A stretch of DNA of 64,000 nucleotides, from positions 6,242-70,241 of the forward strand of contig WRHV01000006.1 of NCBI GenBank assembly GCA_009783065.1, in the 5' to 3' direction. Position 1 is the first letter of the stretch; each line of letters starts with the position of its first letter. The position numbers were made by a program, and so were the translations under genes. Below, in pieces: positions 58,507 to 64,000 of the stretch. This stretch comes from Betaproteobacteria bacterium. GTDB lineage: Bacteria; Pseudomonadota; Gammaproteobacteria; Burkholderiales; Burkholderiaceae. The notes under the pieces were generated by a model. That model searched no databases. It was not told where the DNA came from and saw nothing but the letters and a program-made list of their open reading frames with translations.

Positions 58507-61500
58507 ATGCGTCCACAGGGGTTATATCATCCGGCTTATGAGCATGATGCATGTGGTGTGGGTTTTGTTGCCCATATAAAGGGGGAAAAAAGTCATTCCA
58601 TCATTGAACAGGGCCTCATGATCCTGAAAAACCTGACACACAGGGGCGCTGTGGGCGCCGATAAGTTAATGGGAGATGGCGCGGGTATTTTGATCCAGAT
58701 ACCGGATCAGTATTTTCGCGGAGAGATGGCTTCACTGGGAGTGACGTTGCCGCCACCAGGCGAATATGGCGTTGGCATGATTTTTTTGCCGAAGGAGCAT
58801 GGCTCACGGCTGGCATGTGAGCGAGAAATTGAACGTACAGTGCGGGCTGAGGGGCAGGTTGTCTTAGGCTGGCGAGATGTGCCGGTGGACAAGGAAATAC
58901 CGATGTCACCGGTTGTCCGGGAGAAAGAGCCGGTCATACGACAGATATTCATTGGGCGCGGGCCGGATGTGATGGTTACGGATGTTCTCGAACGCAAGTT
59001 GTTTGTTATACGCAAAGCGGCCGGCCATGCCATTCAGAATTTGAATCTTGAGCACTGCAAAGAATTTTTTGTGCCGTCGATGTCAGCCCGTACAATCGTG
59101 TACAAAGGATTGCTGTTGGCCGATCAGGTCCAAACTTATTACAAGGACTTGCAGGACCCGCATTGTATTTCGGCTTTAGCGATGGTTCATCAGCGTTTTT
59201 CAACCAATACTTTTCCGGAATGGCCATTGGCGCACCCTTATAGACTGGTTGCTCACAATGGGGAAATCAATACGGTCAAAGGTAATTTTAACTGGCTTCG
59301 TGCCCGTGAAGGGATGATGAAATCGGCTGTGCTGGAAGATGATTTGCCGAAACTTTATCCCATTACTTATGAAGAACAGTCGGATACCGCCTGTTTTGAC
59401 AATGCGCTGGAATTGCTGGTGATGTCGGGTTATCCGTTGGCACACGCAGTGATGATGATGATTCCTGAAGCGTGGGAAAACCATAATTTGATGGATAAAA
59501 ACCGCCGGGCCTTTTACGAATATCATGCCGCCATCATGGAACCCTGGGACGGGCCTGCTGCGATGGCATTTACGGATGGCCGCCAGATTGGGGGCATGCT
59601 GGATAGAAATGGCTTACGCCCTGCACGCTATCTGGTGACGGATAATGATCTGGTTGTAATGGCGTCCGAAACGGGTGTTTTGCCGATTCCGGAGTCAAGG
59701 ATTATCAAGAAGTGGCGTTTGCAGCCGGGACGGATGTTCCTGGTAGACACAGAGGCCGGCAGGATTATTGATGACCAGGAAATCAAGGATATTTATGCCA
59801 ATGCCAGGCCTTATCAAGCCTGGATGAAATCCGTCTGCATCAATCTTCATGAATTGAAAGATCAAGTTCATGCTATTTCTGTTTCATCTGTGCCTCTTTT
59901 GGACAGGCAGCAGGCGTTTGGATACACACAGGAGGATATCAAGGTCATCCTACCGCCTATGGCCCTGGATGGTGAAGAAGCCATTGGCTCAATGGGAAAT
60001 GATTCTCCATTGGCTGTTTTATCCAGACGCCCGAAACTTCTATACAACTATTTCAAGCAATTATTTGCCCAGGTGACCAATCCTCCCATTGATCCGATCC
60101 GTGAGGAAATGGTGATGTCCCTGGTTTCGTATGTGGGGCCCAAACCCAATTTGCTGGATACCAATAACGTGAATCCCCCCATGCGGCTGGAAATCCGGCA
60201 GCCTGTACTGGGCTTTGCCGAAATGGAAGCCATTCACAGTATTGACTCGTATACGAACGGCAAATTCCGTTCCTATGAATTGAATATTTGTTACCCGCTT
60301 GCGTGGGGACGTGAGGGGATTGAGGCGCATATCGCCTCACTGTGTTCGGAAGCGGTGGATGCCGTAAGATCCGGGCATAATATTTTGATCGTATCAGATC
60401 GTGCTATTAATGCGGCAATGCTGGCTGTGCCGGCATTGTTAGCCACATCGGCTGTACATCAGCACCTGATTGCCAAGGGTGTCCGTGCTTCAACAGGGTT
60501 GGTTATTGAAACCGGTTCAGCAAGAGAATCCCATCATTTTGCCTTGCTTGCAGGTTATGGCGCCGAAGCGGTTCATCCTTATCTTGTTCTGGAAACATTG
60601 GTTGAGATGGCGCCATCGCTTTCCCTTGACCTTACACCTGAAATGGCACAGGCTAATTTCATCAAGGCAATTAATAAGGGCATGCTGAAAATTATGTCCA
60701 AAATGGGGATCTCCACTTACCGTTCTTATTGCGGCGCTCAGATATTCGAGGCAATCGGCCTGTCGAGCGCGTTGGTGAATAAGTATTTCAAGGGAACGAC
60801 TTCCAGCGTGGAAGGCATGGGTATTTTTGATATCGCGGAAGAATCATTGCGCTTGCACAAACTGGCGTTTGGCCGCAGCCAGAAATATGCCGGGACACTG
60901 GATGTCGGTGGCGAATATGCTTTCCGGAGCCAGGGTGAGGAACACCTGTTTACGCCGGATGCGATTGCCAAGCTACAGCACGCCACTCGTGCCAATAACT
61001 ATAATACTTACAAGGAATTTGCCCAGATCATTAACGATCAATCCCGACGTCAAATGACGTTGCGAGGCTTGTTTGAATTCCGGATTGATCCGATGAAAGC
61101 GATTCCGATTGATGAAGTAGAACCGGCGCGCGAAATCGTAAAACGTTTTGTGACAGGCGCTATGTCACTAGGGTCTATCAGCGCTGAGGCTCATGCCTCT
61201 CTCGCGATAGCCATGAATCGGATTGGGGGTAAATCCAATACCGGTGAAGGCGGAGAAGATCCGAGGCGATATGAAAATGAACTGGCGGGCATCCCGATCC
61301 GGCAGGGTGAAACACTCGTCTCTATTTTGGGTCGTGACCGGATTGTGGCTGATATTAAACTGCAAGAAGGCGATTCGCTGCGTTCCCGCATCAAGCAGGT
61401 TGCATCGGGACGTTTTGGCGTGACAGCCGAATACCTGAATACGGCAGATGAAATCCAGATCAAGATGGCGCAGGGTGCCAAACCAGGTGAAGGCGGCCAA

Positions 61501-63228
61501 CTGCCGGGTGACAAGGTTTCCGAATATATCGCCAGTATGCGTTTTTCTGTTCCTGGCGTCGGATTGATTTCGCCGCCGCCTCATCACGATATTTATTCCA
61601 TTGAGGATCTGGCGCAACTGATTCATGACTTGAAAAATGTGAATCCACGGGCATCTATCTCGGTCAAGCTGGTATCGGAAGTTGGTGTGGGAACCATTGC
61701 GGCCGGGGTGTCGAAAGCCAAGGCGGATCATATCGTGATTGCCGGGCATGATGGCGGTACGGGCGCGTCACCTCTTTCCTCAATCAAGCATACCGGATCG
61801 CCGTGGGAAATCGGGCTGGCTGAGGCCCAGCAGACACTGGTACTCAACAACTTGCGGGGGCGGGTACGCATTCAGGCTGATGGGCAGATAAAAACGGGAA
61901 GGGATGTGGCGATTGCGGCCATTCTCGGTGCAGATGAGGTTGGTTTTGCAACGGCGCCATTAGTGACACAGGGCTGTATCATGATGCGTAAATGCCATCT
62001 GAATACCTGTCCTGTCGGCGTCGCGACACAGGATCCCGTATTGCGCGCCAAGTTTAGCGGCAAGCCGGAATATGTTGTGAACTATTTTTTCTTTGTTGCC
62101 GAGGAATTGCGTCAGATTATGGCGCAATTGGGCATTCGCCGGTATGAGGATCTGATCGGACGGGTTGATCTGCTCGATAAATCGCAGGTGGTATCACACT
62201 GGAAAGAGCAGGGATTGGATTTCAGCCGGCTCTTTTATGAGCCGGAAACGGGGGATGCTATCCCGAAAAAACATGCTCAAGAGCAGGACCATGGACTGGA
62301 AGAAGCATTGGATCATCGTTTAATTGCACAATCCATACCCGCGCTGGAAAGGAAAGAAAAAATCTCTTTTATTTCCCCGATTAAAAATAGCAACCGGACT
62401 GTTGGCGCCATGCTTTCAGGCGAAATTGCGCGCCGTTATGGTCATAAGGGGTTGCCGGACGATACCATCCATATCCAGTTGCAGGGAACGGCAGGTCAAT
62501 CAGTCGGCGCATTCCTTGCACGTGGCGTTACACTCGATCTGGTAGGGGAGGCCAATGATTATGTTGGAAAAGGCCTATCTGGCGGACGGTTGATTTTGCG
62601 TCCGCATGCCCAGTTTAGAGGACGGCCGGAACACAACATGATTGCCGGTAATACCGTTCTTTATGGTGCTATTGCAGGCGAAGCCTTCTTTTATGGCATT
62701 GCCGGTGAACGGTTTGCTGTTCGGAATTCCGGCGTGATTGCGGTTGTAGAAGGGGTGGGGGATCATGGGTGCGAATACATGACAGGCGGTACGGTGGTTG
62801 TGCTCGGAAAAACCGGCCGGAATTTTGCTGCGGGCATGTCGGGAGGCATCGCTTATGTTTACGATCCTGACGGTACGTTTGAACGGCGCTGCAATCTATC
62901 AATGGTGATGCTCGAACCGGTTCTGTCGCTGGTTGAACAGGAAAAAAATGTTGATCGTGCTGTTTGGCACAGCATGAATCGCCACGATGAACCTGAGGCG
63001 GATGAAATCATTCTCAAACGCATGATTGAAAATCACCTTATCAATACGGGCAGCATGACGGCACGCGGACTGATGGATGATTGGGCTAATGCACGTACCC
63101 AGTTCGTCAAGGTGTTTCCGATGGAATACCGGCGGGCGCTTTGGGATCTGAACACAGAGAAAACAGTGCCGCAAGCAAAAAAATATAGCGGCATGATGGC
63201 GCGGCATGCCGAAAAAAGAGAGGTATAA
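58507..63228 (+). CDS. gltB: Glutamate synthase (NADPH) large subunit (GltB)
   Basis: Makes two glutamates from glutamine and 2-oxoglutarate; with glutamine synthetase it assimilates ammonia. It has 1573 residues with a strong ribosome site (AAGGAG) before the ATG. A short propeptide precedes the catalytic Cys16 ([10 protein letters not shown]), the start of the amidotransferase domain to about 430. A central domain follows, then the FMN-binding synthase domain (about 830-1210) with [20 protein letters not shown] and the 3Fe-4S cysteines in [15 protein letters not shown] (around 1157-1170), and a C-terminal GxGxG domain (about 1290-1490). gltD follows two bases later. Confidence 0.96.
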   Translation: MRPQGLYHPAYEHDACGVGFVAHIKGEKSHSIIEQGLMILKNLTHRGAVGADKLMGDGAGILIQIPDQYFRGEMASLGVTLPPPGEYGVGMIFLPKEHGSRLACEREIERTVRAEGQVVLGWRDVPVDKEIPMSPVVREKEPVIRQIFIGRGPDVMVTDVLERKLFVIRKAAGHAIQNLNLEHCKEFFVPSMSARTIVYKGLLLADQVQTYYKDLQDPHCISALAMVHQRFSTNTFPEWPLAHPYRLVAHNGEINTVKGNFNWLRAREGMMKSAVLEDDLPKLYPITYEEQSDTACFDNALELLVMSGYPLAHAVMMMIPEAWENHNLMDKNRRAFYEYHAAIMEPWDGPAAMAFTDGRQIGGMLDRNGLRPARYLVTDNDLVVMASETGVLPIPESRIIKKWRLQPGRMFLVDTEAGRIIDDQEIKDIYANARPYQAWMKSVCINLHELKDQVHAISVSSVPLLDRQQAFGYTQEDIKVILPPMALDGEEAIGSMGNDSPLAVLSRRPKLLYNYFKQLFAQVTNPPIDPIREEMVMSLVSYVGPKPNLLDTNNVNPPMRLEIRQPVLGFAEMEAIHSIDSYTNGKFRSYELNICYPLAWGREGIEAHIASLCSEAVDAVRSGHNILIVSDRAINAAMLAVPALLATSAVHQHLIAKGVRASTGLVIETGSARESHHFALLAGYGAEAVHPYLVLETLVEMAPSLSLDLTPEMAQANFIKAINKGMLKIMSKMGISTYRSYCGAQIFEAIGLSSALVNKYFKGTTSSVEGMGIFDIAEESLRLHKLAFGRSQKYAGTLDVGGEYAFRSQGEEHLFTPDAIAKLQHATRANNYNTYKEFAQIINDQSRRQMTLRGLFEFRIDPMKAIPIDEVEPAREIVKRFVTGAMSLGSISAEAHASLAIAMNRIGGKSNTGEGGEDPRRYENELAGIPIRQGETLVSILGRDRIVADIKLQEGDSLRSRIKQVASGRFGVTAEYLNTADEIQIKMAQGAKPGEGGQLPGDKVSEYIASMRFSVPGVGLISPPPHHDIYSIEDLAQLIHDLKNVNPRASISVKLVSEVGVGTIAAGVSKAKADHIVIAGHDGGTGASPLSSIKHTGSPWEIGLAEAQQTLVLNNLRGRVRIQADGQIKTGRDVAIAAILGADEVGFATAPLVTQGCIMMRKCHLNTCPVGVATQDPVLRAKFSGKPEYVVNYFFFVAEELRQIMAQLGIRRYEDLIGRVDLLDKSQVVSHWKEQGLDFSRLFYEPETGDAIPKKHAQEQDHGLEEALDHRLIAQSIPALERKEKISFISPIKNSNRTVGAMLSGEIARRYGHKGLPDDTIHIQLQGTAGQSVGAFLARGVTLDLVGEANDYVGKGLSGGRLILRPHAQFRGRPEHNMIAGNTVLYGAIAGEAFFYGIAGERFAVRNSGVIAVVEGVGDHGCEYMTGGTVVVLGKTGRNFAAGMSGGIAYVYDPDGTFERRCNLSMVMLEPVLSLVEQEKNVDRAVWHSMNRHDEPEADEIILKRMIENHLINTGSMTARGLMDDWANARTQFVKVFPMEYRRALWDLNTEKTVPQAKKYSGMMARHAEKREV

Positions 63229-63230
63229 AA

Positions 63231-64000
63231 ATGGGCAAAATAACGGGTTTCATGGAATTTGAGCGTTTTGAGGAATCTCACCTCATGCCTGTCGAGCGGG
63301 TGAAACACTACAGAGAGTTTACGCTCAACCTGACGGGCGATCAGGCTCAGCAGCAGGGTGCGCGTTGCATGGATTGTGGCGTGCCGTTTTGCAATAATGC
63401 GTGTCCGGTGAACAACCTCATCCCGGACTGGAATGATCTGGTTTATCAGGGCAATTATCAGGAGGCACTCGACAGGTTGCATCTGACCAATAATTTTCCG
63501 GAGATCACAGGCAGAGTATGCCCTGCTCCTTGTGAGGCAGCCTGCGTAGCCGGGTTAGTGACAGATCCGGTTGGCATCAAGTCAATTGAGCGTTTTATTG
63601 TTGAAACAGGTTGGGAAAACGGGTGGATTAAACCCAGACCCGCTGAAATCCGGACCGGCAAAAAAATTGCCGTCATCGGTTCCGGTCCGGCTGGCCTTGC
63701 TGCCGCCCAACAGCTTGCCCGGGCGGGACATGATGTGGTTGTCTTTGAGAAAAACAATGGAATCGGCGGGCTTTTGCGCTATGGCATACCGGATTTTAAA
63801 CTGGAAAAGCATTTCATCGACAGGCGGGTACAGCAGATGCAGGACGAGGGCGTGGTGTTTCGCACGGGCGTGCTGGTCGGTAAAATATTTCCCGAGCGCA
63901 TTACCAACCAGTCTGAGAAAACGATAGATCCTGATGAACTGATTCGTGATTTTAATGCCGTTATCCTCGCAGGTGGTGCTGAGCAGCCGAGGGAACTGGA
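63231..64000 (+). CDS. gltD: Glutamate synthase small subunit (GltD), 3' end outside window
   Basis: The NADPH-oxidising partner of GltB, truncated by the window end after 256 codons. The N-terminal iron-sulfur domain has [14 protein letters not shown] and a second cysteine group in [13 protein letters not shown], which bind two 4Fe-4S clusters. The FAD-binding GxGxxG is in [19 protein letters not shown], followed by [16 protein letters not shown] ribosome site (AGAGAGG) precedes the ATG at 63231. It is co-transcribed with gltB. Confidence 0.95.
   Translation, partial: MGKITGFMEFERFEESHLMPVERVKHYREFTLNLTGDQAQQQGARCMDCGVPFCNNACPVNNLIPDWNDLVYQGNYQEALDRLHLTNNFPEITGRVCPAPCEAACVAGLVTDPVGIKSIERFIVETGWENGWIKPRPAEIRTGKKIAVIGSGPAGLAAAQQLARAGHDVVVFEKNNGIGGLLRYGIPDFKLEKHFIDRRVQQMQDEGVVFRTGVLVGKIFPERITNQSEKTIDPDELIRDFNAVILAGGAEQPREL

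Overview
The window looks like a chromosomal core segment of a betaproteobacterium, most likely a member of the Oxalobacteraceae close to Oxalobacter. That is an inference from gene content and gene order, not from a database search. The pointers are a kinase-type homoserine kinase followed by a BPSS1780-type membrane protein, a type III pantothenate kinase with a biotin-ligase remnant upstream, a SPOR protein next to coaX and another next to argS, the queA-tgt-yajC-secD-secF order, and a betaproteobacterial NuoL with its characteristic hydrophilic insert. Base composition is moderate, and most genes are closely packed.

Layout. 1-2.9 kb: a partial small protein, thrB, a membrane protein and argB on the plus strand. 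2.9-3.6 kb: an AT-rich orphan gene, closed by a bidirectional terminator. 3.7-10.8 kb: the complete F1Fo ATP synthase operon atpIBEFHAGDC on the minus strand with a near-consensus promoter. 11.1-14.7 kb: nuoL-nuoM standing alone. 15-17.5 kb: a metallo-hydrolase, a SPOR protein, coaX and a dead birA. 17.7-22.4 kb: a four-gene Mla/MCE-type lipid transport operon plus a VanZ-like protein. 22.4-26.3 kb: an alpha/beta hydrolase, a D,D-carboxypeptidase-like protein, a DUF493 protein, lipB and lipA. 26.4-30.1 kb: a type IIG restriction-like protein without a methylase domain, and a hemerythrin-PAS-PAS-GGDEF sensor. 30.1-36.4 kb: dsbA, a SPOR protein, argS, a Spy-like protein, a fumarylacetoacetase-family enzyme and icd. 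36.5-43.7 kb: secF, secD, yajC, tgt, queA and malQ. 43.8-47.5 kb: a small inverted-repeat element, uvrA, a shared SOS box and ssb. 47.7-57.4 kb: a radical SAM protein, an epimerase, a ZIP transporter, ppx, a SulP transporter, sixA, ppk1 and hsp20. 57.6-64 kb: a REP-associated-type transposase, gltB and the start of gltD.

Functional themes are energy conservation (ATP synthase, part of complex I), envelope maintenance (Mla-like transport, SPOR proteins, PBP-like protein, DsbA, Spy), protein export with queuosine tRNA modification, lipoate synthesis, polyphosphate turnover, ammonia assimilation and DNA repair.

The less ordinary items are: a type IIG-like protein that keeps the recognition region but has no methylase domain and a damaged nuclease motif; a predicted three-way-junction RNA in the yajC-secDF leader; a 180-bp inverted-repeat element that supplies the stop codon of uvrA; a PBP5-like protein with QAG in place of the KTG box; a transposase with a broken HUH motif; and the birA remnant.
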